DNA from: Aliiroseovarius marinus
GTDB lineage: Bacteria > Pseudomonadota > Alphaproteobacteria > Rhodobacterales > Rhodobacteraceae
Length of the DNA stretch: 36,089 nucleotides
Direction of reading: 5' to 3'
Assembly (NCBI RefSeq): GCF_004360145.1
Contig: NZ_SAIT01000023.1
Location: 1-36,089, forward strand
The position numbers were made by a program, and so were the translations under genes. Positions 1 to 7,748 of the stretch are shown in pieces. Under the pieces are notes generated by a model. The model did no database searches. It was given only the letters and a program-made list of their open reading frames with translations, and was not told where the DNA came from. How positions within the stretch are numbered: the stretch's first letter is position 1; each line of letters begins with the position of its first letter.

Positions 1-234
1 CAGATATGTCTGCGGTATGCCGCTGTATACCAAATGGATGCGAGCGCTGCAATATCTACTAAGGCGTCAGAACAACCGCCCTGCCGCTTCATACACAGTT
101 TTACGAACTGATCCCACCGCAATCTCACTGCGTCATTAGGCCACCCCCAATCCCTTAACACATTCATGGACGTGAATACTTAACAGGCGTAGAGAGGCGC
201 TCAGAACGAAGCATTGCCTGATTGGAGGTCGCTC
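1..234. other. Intergenic region upstream of the sulfide oxidoreductase
   Basis: No convincing coding frame is seen here. The region should hold the promoter of the downstream sulfide:quinone oxidoreductase operon, but I find no strong sigma70 hexamer pair. The only clear element is the Shine-Dalgarno GGAGG at 224-228, placed for the ATG at 235. The first 35 bases have small overlapping inverted repeats (GCGG/CCGC and GTAT/ATAC around 12-31) that could be the tail of an upstream terminator or an operator. This is inference only. Confidence 0.4.
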
Positions 235-1548
235 ATGTCCCACAACTTCACCGCCACACGCCGCGGATTTCTTGGATTTGCCGCAGGCGCTGGTGCCCTA
301 ATGGCCGCAGGTGCCGGTGCAACAGCCGCCCCTGCCCCCATCGACACCAAAGCCCGGATCGTCATCCTTGGCGCGGGTGCCGCTGGCACCGCGCTGGCCA
401 ACCGCCTGTCGCGCCGCCTGAACGGCGCCACGATCACCATCATCGACCCGCGCAAGGAACATTGGTACCAGCCCGGCTTCTCGCTGATCGCGGCGGGCTT
501 GAAACCGGCCAAGTACTCGGTCTCGCAAACCGGCGACTGGCTGCCGAAGGACATCACCTGGATTGCGGAACGCGCGGCCGAAATCGACCCCGATGGCAAC
601 AAGGTCATGACCGAAAGCGGCAAGACTGTTCCTTATGACTTTCTGGTGCTGGCCACCGGCCTTGTCCTGAACTACGACGCCATCGAAGGCTTCGAGATGG
701 ACATGATCGGCAAAAACGGCATCGGCTCGCTCTATGCCGGGCCGGACTACGCCGCCAAGACGTGGGAGGCCGCGGGCCGCTATACCGAAGACGGCGGCGT
801 CGGCATCTTCACCCGCCCTGCGACCGAGATGAAATGCGCAGGCGCGCCGATCAAACACACCTTCCTGATCGACGACATCGCCCGCAAATCCGGCACCACC
901 AAGCTGGACATCAACTATATGGCCCACAACAAGGCGCTGTTTGGCGTTCCGATCATCTCGGAAAAGCTGCGGATGCTGTTTGGCCAGCGCGAAATCACAC
1001 CGCATTACAGCCATGTTCTGAAATCGGTGGATGCGGGCAAGAAGATGGCCACCTTCGCGACCGAGAACGGCGATGCAGAGATGCCCTATGACTATCTGCA
1101 CATCGTGCCGCCGCAGCAGGCGCCCGACGTGGTCCGCAACTCGGCCCTGACCGATCCCGGCAGCTGGGACGGACGCGGCTGGGCCACGGTCGACAAGCAC
1201 ACCCTGCGTCACAATTTCTTCGACAACGTCTTCGCCGTGGGTGACATCGCGGGCGTTCCGAAAGGCAAGACCGCGGCCAGTGCCAAATGGCAGGTGCCGG
1301 TGGTCGAGGAGCATCTGATCGCGCAGATCGCAGGCACCAAGAGCGACGCGAGCTATAACGGCTACACATCCTGCCCGCTGATCACCCGTGTGGGCCGCGC
1401 GATGCTGATCGAGTTCGATTACAACAACGACCTGACCCCCAGCTTCCCCGGCGTGATCGCGCCCTTGGAAGAGCTATGGATCAGCTGGCTGATGAAAGAA
1501 GTCGCCCTGAAAGCCACCTATAACGCCATGATCCGTGGCGACGCGTAA
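235..1548 (+). CDS. sqr: Type II sulfide:quinone oxidoreductase with Tat signal
   Basis: This FAD enzyme should oxidise sulfide and pass electrons to the quinone pool. The ATG at 235 (437 aa) is chosen because GGAGG lies at 224-228; an in-frame TTG at 214 has no such site. Residues 1-32 form a twin-arginine signal (RRGFLG at 9-14, then Ala/Gly-rich), so export to the periplasm is predicted. A Rossmann FAD motif GAGAAG is near 46-51 and a second FAD segment (VFAVGDIAG) near 332-340. Two redox cysteines are visible, Cys201 (MKCAGAP) and Cys380 (YTSCPL), matching the two-cysteine pattern and surrounding motifs of mitochondrial SQOR-like type II enzymes rather than the three-cysteine type I. The downstream membrane gene follows after 14 bases and is probably cotranscribed. 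Family assignment is firm; sulfide as substrate is inferred from motifs. Confidence 0.88.
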   Translation: MSHNFTATRRGFLGFAAGAGALMAAGAGATAAPAPIDTKARIVILGAGAAGTALANRLSRRLNGATITIIDPRKEHWYQPGFSLIAAGLKPAKYSVSQTGDWLPKDITWIAERAAEIDPDGNKVMTESGKTVPYDFLVLATGLVLNYDAIEGFEMDMIGKNGIGSLYAGPDYAAKTWEAAGRYTEDGGVGIFTRPATEMKCAGAPIKHTFLIDDIARKSGTTKLDINYMAHNKALFGVPIISEKLRMLFGQREITPHYSHVLKSVDAGKKMATFATENGDAEMPYDYLHIVPPQQAPDVVRNSALTDPGSWDGRGWATVDKHTLRHNFFDNVFAVGDIAGVPKGKTAASAKWQVPVVEEHLIAQIAGTKSDASYNGYTSCPLITRVGRAMLIEFDYNNDLTPSFPGVIAPLEELWISWLMKEVALKATYNAMIRGDA

Positions 1549-1562
1549 GGAGGATTTGACCC

Positions 1563-1925
1563 TTGAAAGAACTTACCTTTGGCACCTTGATCGCCGTCTT
1601 TGAAGAAATCTTCGGCCCCACCCTGTTCTGGGTCATGGTGATTGTCGCGGCGGTGATTACACTGGCCTATTTCTATGTGCTGATCCGCGATCGTGCGGTC
1701 AGCTGGCGCAAGTTCTTGCGCGCCCAGCTGTCGATGCCCTTTGGGGCGGTGATCGCCGTGATCTTCGTACAGAAAATGACCCACTCTGCCTTCTCGGATA
1801 TCGGTGGACCGATTGACCTGATCATCCTTTTGGGCATTGCCGTGATGGGCGCGGTGGGTGCAGCCATTCTGGTTTATACCTTCGACGCGCTATTTTTGCA
1901 GAAGCCCGGCAAGCAGGTCGACTAA
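1563..1925 (+). CDS. Small membrane protein (DUF5368-like), SQR partner
   Basis: This 120-residue protein has three likely membrane segments (about residues 20-42, 58-72 and 82-108) and no recognisable catalytic motif. Translation starts at a TTG at 1563, supported by AAGGAGG at 1547-1553 overlapping the end of the sulfide oxidoreductase gene. The close spacing indicates one transcript. I recall a family of this size and topology (DUF5368) beside SQR genes in Rhodobacteraceae, but cannot check it. A role as membrane partner or anchor for the exported SQR, or in sulfide-derived sulfur handling, is inference only. Confidence 0.65.
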   Translation: MKELTFGTLIAVFEEIFGPTLFWVMVIVAAVITLAYFYVLIRDRAVSWRKFLRAQLSMPFGAVIAVIFVQKMTHSAFSDIGGPIDLIILLGIAVMGAVGAAILVYTFDALFLQKPGKQVD

Positions 1926-1943
1926 ACCCTGCAACACACAGTA

Positions 1944-1974
1944 AAAAAAGGGCCGCGCGATGTGGCCCTTTTTT
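1944..1974. terminator. Bidirectional intrinsic terminator
   Basis: Arms AAAAAAGGGCC (1944-1954) and GGCCCTTTTTT (1964-1974) form a perfect 11-bp stem around a 9-base loop, with A and T runs on opposite sides. It therefore works for both the rightward sulfide oxidoreductase operon and the leftward antiporter gene, which ends only four bases away. Confidence 0.9.
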
Positions 1975-1977
1975 GCT

Positions 1978-3135
1978 TCAACGCGTGTTGGACACCTTGC
2001 GAATGGCCAAAAGTGTCAGCGGTGGGCCGATGATTTCGAACACCACCGTGCTTGCGATGGTGAAAGCCATGATGACCGAAGCCCATTCCGGAAATTGCTC
2101 GCCCGCGACCAGCGCCATACCGACGGCAACACCGGCCTGTGGCAACAGCGCGGGACCGTACCAGCCCACCTCGCTGCCCGGCACCCGACCAAGCAGAGCT
2201 CCAATGACCCCTCCGACAAACCGCCCCGCAATGCGCAGCAGAAGAAATCCAACACCTGTCCACCCCAGAAGCACCAGCGCATCCACTTCTAGCAACGCAC
2301 CTGCCAGCAGGAAAAACAGGATCATAAACGGCCATTGAATGTGCTCAATCTCGTGAAAGGCGCGGTCGTGGTGTTTTGCGAAATTCGCGATGATGGCGCC
2401 GACCGTCATGCCGGTGATCAGGAACGAAACTTCCAGCCACAGGGCAAATCCAGCGGTCAGAAAGACGATCCCGATCGCCTCGGCCTGTTGGGGCTCGCCC
2501 GGTTTCAGCCGCCCGGTCAAATACGCAGCGGGGGCGCCAAGAACACACCCAAGCGCAATTGCGCCGCCTAGATCCCATGCCGCCCCGCTTAGAACACTGC
2601 CCCACCCGGTTGCTTGGCCGATCATAACCAGCACGACGCTGAACACGATCAACCCCCAGACATCGTCAACGGCAACAATGCCCTTCAGCGTTTCCGTGAA
2701 CCCATTTTTGATCCCCGATTGATGAATGACATCTGCCATTGCGGCGGGCGCCGTCGCTGTGGCGATGGCGGCCAAAACCAAAGCGAGTTCTGGCGCCATT
2801 CCCAAAGCCCACAATCCGGGCGTGACGACAAGAAGGGTGGCACACACAACCGCCAAAGAGATCGTGAAGATCGCAACTCCGTGACGTGCGAAGTTCTTTC
2901 GTGTCAGTGATCCGCCCAACAGGAAGGCCACCATGGTCAGGGCGACGATGGAAAGCTCGTCAAACCACTGGGCAACATCATCCGGCACCAGATCCAACCC
3001 CTCGTTCCCGATCGCAACGCCGAGAAGCAAAAGCAGGGTGACCCGGGGAAGACGCGTTACGCGCCCCAGTTCGTCTGCCGCAAGGCCCGCCAGAAAGAGC
3101 GCGCCCAAGGTTACCAAGATTCCAGATAGTTCCAT
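1978..3135 (-). CDS. Cation:proton antiporter (CPA family)
   Basis: A 385-residue hydrophobic protein with about 11-13 predicted membrane helices, matching the Na+/H+ exchanger domain of the CPA1/CPA2 superfamily; the length fits a transporter domain without a cytosolic TrkA-N/RCK extension. The N-terminal region (LGALFLAGLAADELGRVTRLP) is typical of KefB/NapA-like members, and charged residues in the middle helices (for example VAVDDVWG) are where the antiporter aspartates lie. It probably exchanges Na+ or K+ for H+. No Shine-Dalgarno is seen before the ATG at 3135; an FNR-type palindrome at 3171-3184 lies about 41 bases upstream, which would fit a nearly leaderless transcript. It converges on the SQR operon and shares its terminator. 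The ion is not determinable. Confidence 0.82.
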   Translation of the reverse strand: MELSGILVTLGALFLAGLAADELGRVTRLPRVTLLLLLGVAIGNEGLDLVPDDVAQWFDELSIVALTMVAFLLGGSLTRKNFARHGVAIFTISLAVVCATLLVVTPGLWALGMAPELALVLAAIATATAPAAMADVIHQSGIKNGFTETLKGIVAVDDVWGLIVFSVVLVMIGQATGWGSVLSGAAWDLGGAIALGCVLGAPAAYLTGRLKPGEPQQAEAIGIVFLTAGFALWLEVSFLITGMTVGAIIANFAKHHDRAFHEIEHIQWPFMILFFLLAGALLEVDALVLLGWTGVGFLLLRIAGRFVGGVIGALLGRVPGSEVGWYGPALLPQAGVAVGMALVAGEQFPEWASVIMAFTIASTVVFEIIGPPLTLLAIRKVSNTR

Positions 3136-3170
3136 TCTAGCTATTCCAGCATTCTCAATTCTTCCGGGCT

Positions 3171-3184
3171 TTGATCCGGATCAT
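3171..3184. promoter_or_regulatory. FNR/CRP-type palindrome between antiporter and XRE gene
   Basis: The sequence TTGATCCGGATCAT matches the FNR-family consensus TTGAT-N4-ATCAA at 9 of 10 fixed positions and contains a perfect 12-bp palindrome (3172-3183). Its centre is 41.5 bases before position 3136, the base next to the antiporter ATG, with a TGGAAT -10-like hexamer (minus strand, 3148-3143) at the right distance. It could instead act on the rightward regulator gene. Confidence 0.5.
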
Positions 3185-3235
3185 AATAGCGCAAAGTGCT
3201 GCAAGTCCTGCCCTGTCGCGCAGGTGATAGAATCG

Positions 3236-3281
3236 TTGACAATTTTTATACTTGTAAAATAATTGCTTCATATTTTTACAA
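3236..3281 (+). promoter_or_regulatory. Promoter and likely operator of the XRE-cupin regulator
   Basis: A consensus -35 TTGACA at 3236-3241 is followed after 16 bases by AATAAT (3258-3263, five of six matches to TATAAT). Perfect inverted arms TTGTAAAA (3252-3259) and TTTTACAA (3274-3281) bracket the -10 and the expected start point near 3270. The layout suggests a repressor site, most simply autoregulation by the XRE protein encoded immediately downstream. The segment is AT-rich compared with its surroundings. Confidence 0.65.
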
Positions 3282-3297
3282 ACGCAAAGTGCTCTGA

Positions 3298-3921
3298 ATG
3301 CCCAACCACTATGAAGGAACAGTTATCTCATCCCCTTTGGACATCGAGGCGGTAGAAACCTCTCGGTTCGATCCGCGCTTGGGGGAAGAGATCAAGGCGC
3401 TGCGAAAAGCGAAGCGCATGACGCTTGGCCAGTTGGGACAGGCGACCGGCCTGTCAAACGGGTTCATCAGCCAGATCGAACGGGGCCAGAACCGCCCCTC
3501 GGTCACGGCATTGTTCAAGATCAGCCGCGCGTTGGGCGTTTCTGTTGGGTGGTTCTTTCCCGGCACAAACACAGGGGACGCGCAAAGAAACACCCATGTG
3601 GTGCGGCGGCAGGACCGACGTTCCATCGACTACGATGACGGTATCCGCGACGAGCTTCTTACCCCCGGGCTGGGTGGCAAGCTTGAGCTTCTGTCCTGCC
3701 GGTTCCCAGCCGGAAGCGGGGTAGAAAATGCCTATCATCACGAAGGTGAAGAAGCAGGCGTCGTGATCCGCGGCGCCTTGGACCTTTGGGTCGGAGACAC
3801 GCTGTATCACCTGAAGGAAGGCGACAGCTTTGCCTTCGACAGCGCAACGCCGCACCGCTACCGGAACCCGACACAAGACGAAACCGTTGTGATCTGGGCG
3901 ATCACCCCACCGAACTTTTGA
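3298..3921 (+). CDS. XRE-family regulator with C-terminal cupin domain
   Basis: A 207-residue transcription factor. An HTH_3/XRE DNA-binding domain occupies about residues 26-82 (LGQLGQATGLSNGFISQIE is the helix-turn-helix) and a cupin_2 effector domain about 125-200 with the metal/ligand-type motif YHHEGEEAG and a second motif ending in TPHRYRNP. This architecture is known from PuuR/SutR-like regulators of amine, amino acid or sulfur compound catabolism, where the cupin senses the substrate. The ATG at 3298 has only a weak ribosome site. It lies 28 bases before the flavin oxidoreductase gene on the same strand and is likely its regulator. A palindromic operator candidate overlaps its own promoter. 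Confidence 0.85.
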   Translation: MPNHYEGTVISSPLDIEAVETSRFDPRLGEEIKALRKAKRMTLGQLGQATGLSNGFISQIERGQNRPSVTALFKISRALGVSVGWFFPGTNTGDAQRNTHVVRRQDRRSIDYDDGIRDELLTPGLGGKLELLSCRFPAGSGVENAYHHEGEEAGVVIRGALDLWVGDTLYHLKEGDSFAFDSATPHRYRNPTQDETVVIWAITPPNF

Positions 3922-3949
3922 CGCAACTTCCCAGACAGGACCCCCTCGT

Positions 3950-5914
3950 ATGAGCCACGCACATTTCCCGCACCTGTTTTCGCCAATCACCATCGGTGGC
4001 CTGACATTGCGCAACCGGATCGTGTCCACGGGGCACGAAACCCATCTGAACGAGGGTGGCCGCATCGGTGACCGGATGATCGCCTATCACGAAGCTCGCG
4101 CCCGTGGTGGCGCCGGGCTGATCATGACCGAAGTGGCCTTGGTGCATTCCAGAGCCGTTTTCGTGGCCGATCCGATCCGCGTCGACACCGATGATTGCAT
4201 TCCTGGCTATGCCAAGTTGGCCGAGGTGATCCACAGCCATGGCACCGGATTGATTGCCCAACTGTTCCACCCGGGACGCGAGATGCTGGCCTCGGAAGAC
4301 GGCACAGCGCCGGTGTCTTACAGCGCCTCCCCCACCCCGAATGAACGCTTCCATGTGATGCCGCGCCCGATGACGCCCGAAATGGTGGCCGAGGTGATCG
4401 CGGCCCATGGCGATGCGGCAGCACGGATGGCCAAAGCGGGGCTCGACGGGGTCGAGATCGTCGCGTCTCATGGCTATCTTCCGGCACAGTTCCTGAACCC
4501 ACAGGTCAACCAGCGCGACGACGCCTATGGTGGCTCGCTGGACAACCGCACCCGCTTCATTCGGGACATCGCCGCGAACATCCGCACCAAGACCAGCCCG
4601 GGTTTCGTGATTGGCCTGCGCCTGTCGGGCAACGAACTAAGCCATGAGGGGATGGATCAAAGCGCAATGCTGGAGGCCTGCGAGCGGATCGCAGCGGACG
4701 AAGTGATCGACTATTTCAGCGTGGTGGCAGGCTCGTCCGCCACCTTGGCCGGATCGGTCCACATCGCGCCGCCAATGTTCGAAGAGGTCGGCTATACAGC
4801 GCCGCTTGGTCAGGCCATCCGCGAACGCACCGGGGTGACGACCATCGTCACCGGGCGCATCAACCAACCACAGGACGCCGAACGCATCGTCGCCTCGGGG
4901 CAGGCCGATTTGTGCGGCATGACCCGCGCGATGATCTGCGATCCCGAGATGGGCGAGAAAGCACGCGAGGGCCGCATCGACGACATTCGGGCCTGCATCG
5001 GCTGCAATCAGGCCTGTATCGGGCATTTCCACGACGGGTATCCGATCTCGTGCATTCAGAACCCTGTCAGTGGCCGCGAGTTGCAATACGGCACCTTCCC
5101 ACCAGCGCCGTCAAAGCGGCGGATCATGGTCATCGGCGGCGGCCCGGGCGGCATGAAAGCGGCGGCTGTAGCAGCCGCCCGCGGTCACGAGGTTGCCCTG
5201 TTCGAGCGCGACCCACAGCTGGGCGGACAAGCCCGCCTTGCCCAGATGCTGCCGCATCGGGCTGAGTTCGGCGGCATCATCACAAACCTCACCCGCGAGA
5301 TGGAACTGGCCAGTGTCGACATCCGCAAGGGGGTCAGGGTCGACGAAGACGCGATCACCAAGTTCGCCCCGGATGCCATCATCATCGCAACGGGCGCCAC
5401 GCCGCGTTGGCCCGATTTCGAAGGCCGCGACGACGCACATGTCGTCGATGCGTGGCAGGTGTTGCAGGGACAGGTGACTGTCGGAAAGTCGGTCATCGTG
5501 GCCGATTGGCGGGCCGACTGGATTGGGATCGGGGTCGCCGAACTGCTGGCGCAGAACGGCCATTCCGTGAAGCTTGCGGTGAACGGCTATATGCCCGGAC
5601 AGACGATCCAGATGTATGTGCGCGATGCCAGCATCGGCCGGTTGCACGGGCTTGGGGTCGAGATGCTGCCCTACTCGCGCCTGTTCGGCGCGGACGAGGA
5701 CAGCGTTTACCTACAACACATCATGAGCAACGAGGCCGTGATCTGCGAGGATGTCGACACGCTGGTTCTATGTCAGGGTCACACGCCCTCGAATGCTGTC
5801 GAAGACATGGTCCGCAAAATGGGTCTGGAACACCATCTGGTCGGGGACTGCATCGCACCGCGCACCGCCGAAGAAGCCGTTCTTGAAGGTCTACGCGCCG
5901 GGCTTGCTGTCTAG
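3950..5914 (+). CDS. Old Yellow Enzyme/TMADH-type flavin and Fe-S oxidoreductase
   Basis: A 654-residue enzyme with an N-terminal FMN TIM-barrel (about 8-345), a [4Fe-4S] site (Cys349, Cys352, Cys356, Cys368) and a C-terminal Rossmann-type FAD/NAD(P) region (GGGPGG near 396-401). This is the layout of trimethylamine dehydrogenase, 2,4-dienoyl-CoA reductase (FadH) and N-methylproline demethylase. The HGYLPAQF segment (174-181) and DAYGGSLDNR (191-200) are the usual active-site landmarks of the barrel. Electrons would pass from substrate or NAD(P)H through FMN and the cluster. The substrate is not clear: demethylation of an N-methylated compound or reduction of an unsaturated acid/thioester are both possible. 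The XRE-cupin regulator precedes it by 28 bases; the acyl-CoA synthetase follows after a 94-base gap. All expected cofactor residues are present. Confidence 0.85.
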   Translation: MSHAHFPHLFSPITIGGLTLRNRIVSTGHETHLNEGGRIGDRMIAYHEARARGGAGLIMTEVALVHSRAVFVADPIRVDTDDCIPGYAKLAEVIHSHGTGLIAQLFHPGREMLASEDGTAPVSYSASPTPNERFHVMPRPMTPEMVAEVIAAHGDAAARMAKAGLDGVEIVASHGYLPAQFLNPQVNQRDDAYGGSLDNRTRFIRDIAANIRTKTSPGFVIGLRLSGNELSHEGMDQSAMLEACERIAADEVIDYFSVVAGSSATLAGSVHIAPPMFEEVGYTAPLGQAIRERTGVTTIVTGRINQPQDAERIVASGQADLCGMTRAMICDPEMGEKAREGRIDDIRACIGCNQACIGHFHDGYPISCIQNPVSGRELQYGTFPPAPSKRRIMVIGGGPGGMKAAAVAAARGHEVALFERDPQLGGQARLAQMLPHRAEFGGIITNLTREMELASVDIRKGVRVDEDAITKFAPDAIIIATGATPRWPDFEGRDDAHVVDAWQVLQGQVTVGKSVIVADWRADWIGIGVAELLAQNGHSVKLAVNGYMPGQTIQMYVRDASIGRLHGLGVEMLPYSRLFGADEDSVYLQHIMSNEAVICEDVDTLVLCQGHTPSNAVEDMVRKMGLEHHLVGDCIAPRTAEEAVLEGLRAGLAV

Positions 5915-5945
5915 ACCTGCCTGAAATTGATACGAAAAACGTGAC

Positions 5946-5959
5946 TTGATTTGAATCAT
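5946..5959. promoter_or_regulatory. FNR-type box ahead of the acyl-CoA synthetase operon
   Basis: TTGATTTGAATCAT fits TTGAT-N4-ATCAA at 9 of 10 positions. It lies in the 94-base gap between the flavin oxidoreductase gene and the acyl-CoA synthetase start at 6009. I find no good -10 hexamer at the distance expected for class II activation, so function is uncertain. Confidence 0.35.
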
Positions 5960-6008
5960 TGTCCTCCACTGCCGTCAGCCGCCAAGCTTCAGGTGGGAGG
6001 ACACCACA

Positions 6009-7748
6009 ATGTGCACTATCGGGAAAACACCCGAAGACTGCGCGGTGGCATGCTGGCGCCCGGCTGAACTGGGCGACACGCGCTCGGCGCATGACCTTGG
6101 CCGCGAACTTCTGACTGGGCTACCGGGTGATGCCATCAACATCGGGTTCGAAGCTGTCGACCGTCACGTCGACCAGGGGCACGGCGATCAGATTGCGTTG
6201 GTCTGGCTGTCAAAGACAGACGAGCGCAAGGCGATCAGTTATCGCGAACTTGCCCAGATGTCGTCACGCTTTGCCAACTTGCTACACGCCCATGGGCTGA
6301 CCAAAGGCGCGCGCGTCTTCGTCGCCATCGGCCGTCGGCCCGAGCTGTATGCTGCCGCCCTTGGCACCTTGAAGGCCGGAATGGTCTTCACGCCCCTCTT
6401 TGCCGCTTTCGGTCCCGAACCCATTCGCACGCGGATGGAGATCGGTGACGCGAATGTGTTGGTCACGACGAAGTCTCTCTACAAACGCAAGATCGCCGCG
6501 TGGCGGGACGAGATCCCGTCGCTGCAGTTGGTCCTGATTGTTGGCGATGATGCGCCCGAAGGATGCGTGGCGCTTGGTCCGGCGCTCGACGATGCCTCAC
6601 CCGATTTCCAAGCCGTTCGGACGCAGCCCGAAGACCCTGCCCTGATCCACTTTACGTCGGGCACAACCGGAAAACCGAAAGGCGCGGTCCATGTGCACGA
6701 GGCGGTTCTGTATCACGCGATGTCCGGGCGCTATGCGTTAGAGCTTCAACCCGGCGTGACCTACTGGTGCACCGCCGATCCGGGTTGGGTAACCGGAACC
6801 ACCTATGGGATCATTTCCCCGCTGGTGAACCGCGTGACGATGATCATTGACGAGGCCGAGTTCAACCTCGAGCGCTGGTACGGGATCCTTGAACAAGAAC
6901 GCGTGGCCATCTGGTACTCGGCCCCGACCGCCATCCGGATGATGATGCGCGCGGGCAAAGAAGCCACCAAGGGTTTCGACTTCAGCGCGCTTCAGTTTTT
7001 GGCCAGCGTCGGCGAACCGCTCAACCCCGAGGCCGTGATCTGGTCGCACGAGGTGTTCGGCCTGCCCTTCCACGACAATTGGTGGCAGACGGAAACCGGC
7101 GGCATCATGATCGCCAACACGCGGGCGCAAGACATCAAGCCGGGATCAATGGGCAAGCCCATGCCCGGCATCCACGCGGGCATCGTCGAGAAAGACAATG
7201 GTGGCCTACGCGAACTGGGTGATGGCGAGATCGGCGAGCTTGCGTTGCGTCCCGGCTGGCCCTCGATGATGCGGACCTATCTTCACGAACAAGCGCGCTA
7301 TGACAAATGCTTCCAAGACGGCTGGTACCTGTCCGGCGACCTCGCCATGCGGGATGCGGATGGGTATTTCTGGTTCGTTGGGCGTGCTGATGACTTAATA
7401 AAGTCCTCGGGCCACCTGATCGGCCCGTTCGAGGTCGAAAGTGCGCTGATCGAACATGACAGCGTGGCCGAGGCCGCCGCGATTGGCATCCCAGACGAAA
7501 CAGCCGGGGAAGTCGTCAAAGCCTATGTGACCCTGAACCCCGGCCAGACCCCAAGCGAAGACCTTGAACGTGACATCCGCGGGCTTGCCCGCAAGCGTCT
7601 TGGGGCCGCCGTCGCCCCGCGCGAAATTGTTTTCCGTGAATCTCTGCCCAAAACAAGGTCCGGCAAGATTATGCGTCGGCTGTTGAAAGCGCGTGAACTG
7701 GGCCTGCCCGAGGGCGATATCTCGACATTGGAGGTGGATGAAAAATGA
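6009..7748 (+). CDS. Acyl-CoA synthetase, acetate--CoA ligase-like (AMP-forming)
   Basis: A 579-residue member of the adenylate-forming (ANL) superfamily, activating a carboxylic acid with ATP to an acyl-adenylate and then to acyl-CoA (or onto a pantetheine carrier). The core motifs are intact: [11 protein letters not shown] (phosphate loop), WWQTETGG (the acetyl/propionyl-CoA synthetase-type A5 motif), YLSGDLA, and the hinge/catalytic C-terminal TRSGKIMRR with Lys553, the residue regulated by acylation in Acs proteins. Length fits the short AcsA type rather than the 650-residue Acs. The ATG at 6009 is preceded by GGGAGG (5995-6000). Its stop overlaps the next start (ATGA at 7745-7748), so synthesis is coupled to the E1 enzyme. 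Unlike a housekeeping Acs it sits with E1, E2 and a carrier protein, so its acid and acceptor may be specialised. Confidence 0.87.
   Translation: MCTIGKTPEDCAVACWRPAELGDTRSAHDLGRELLTGLPGDAINIGFEAVDRHVDQGHGDQIALVWLSKTDERKAISYRELAQMSSRFANLLHAHGLTKGARVFVAIGRRPELYAAALGTLKAGMVFTPLFAAFGPEPIRTRMEIGDANVLVTTKSLYKRKIAAWRDEIPSLQLVLIVGDDAPEGCVALGPALDDASPDFQAVRTQPEDPALIHFTSGTTGKPKGAVHVHEAVLYHAMSGRYALELQPGVTYWCTADPGWVTGTTYGIISPLVNRVTMIIDEAEFNLERWYGILEQERVAIWYSAPTAIRMMMRAGKEATKGFDFSALQFLASVGEPLNPEAVIWSHEVFGLPFHDNWWQTETGGIMIANTRAQDIKPGSMGKPMPGIHAGIVEKDNGGLRELGDGEIGELALRPGWPSMMRTYLHEQARYDKCFQDGWYLSGDLAMRDADGYFWFVGRADDLIKSSGHLIGPFEVESALIEHDSVAEAAAIGIPDETAGEVVKAYVTLNPGQTPSEDLERDIRGLARKRLGAAVAPREIVFRESLPKTRSGKIMRRLLKARELGLPEGDISTLEVDEK

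Noticed and set aside
5927-5933. TTGATAC half-site near the FNR-type box at 5946
   Set aside because: It has no matching second half at the correct spacing.
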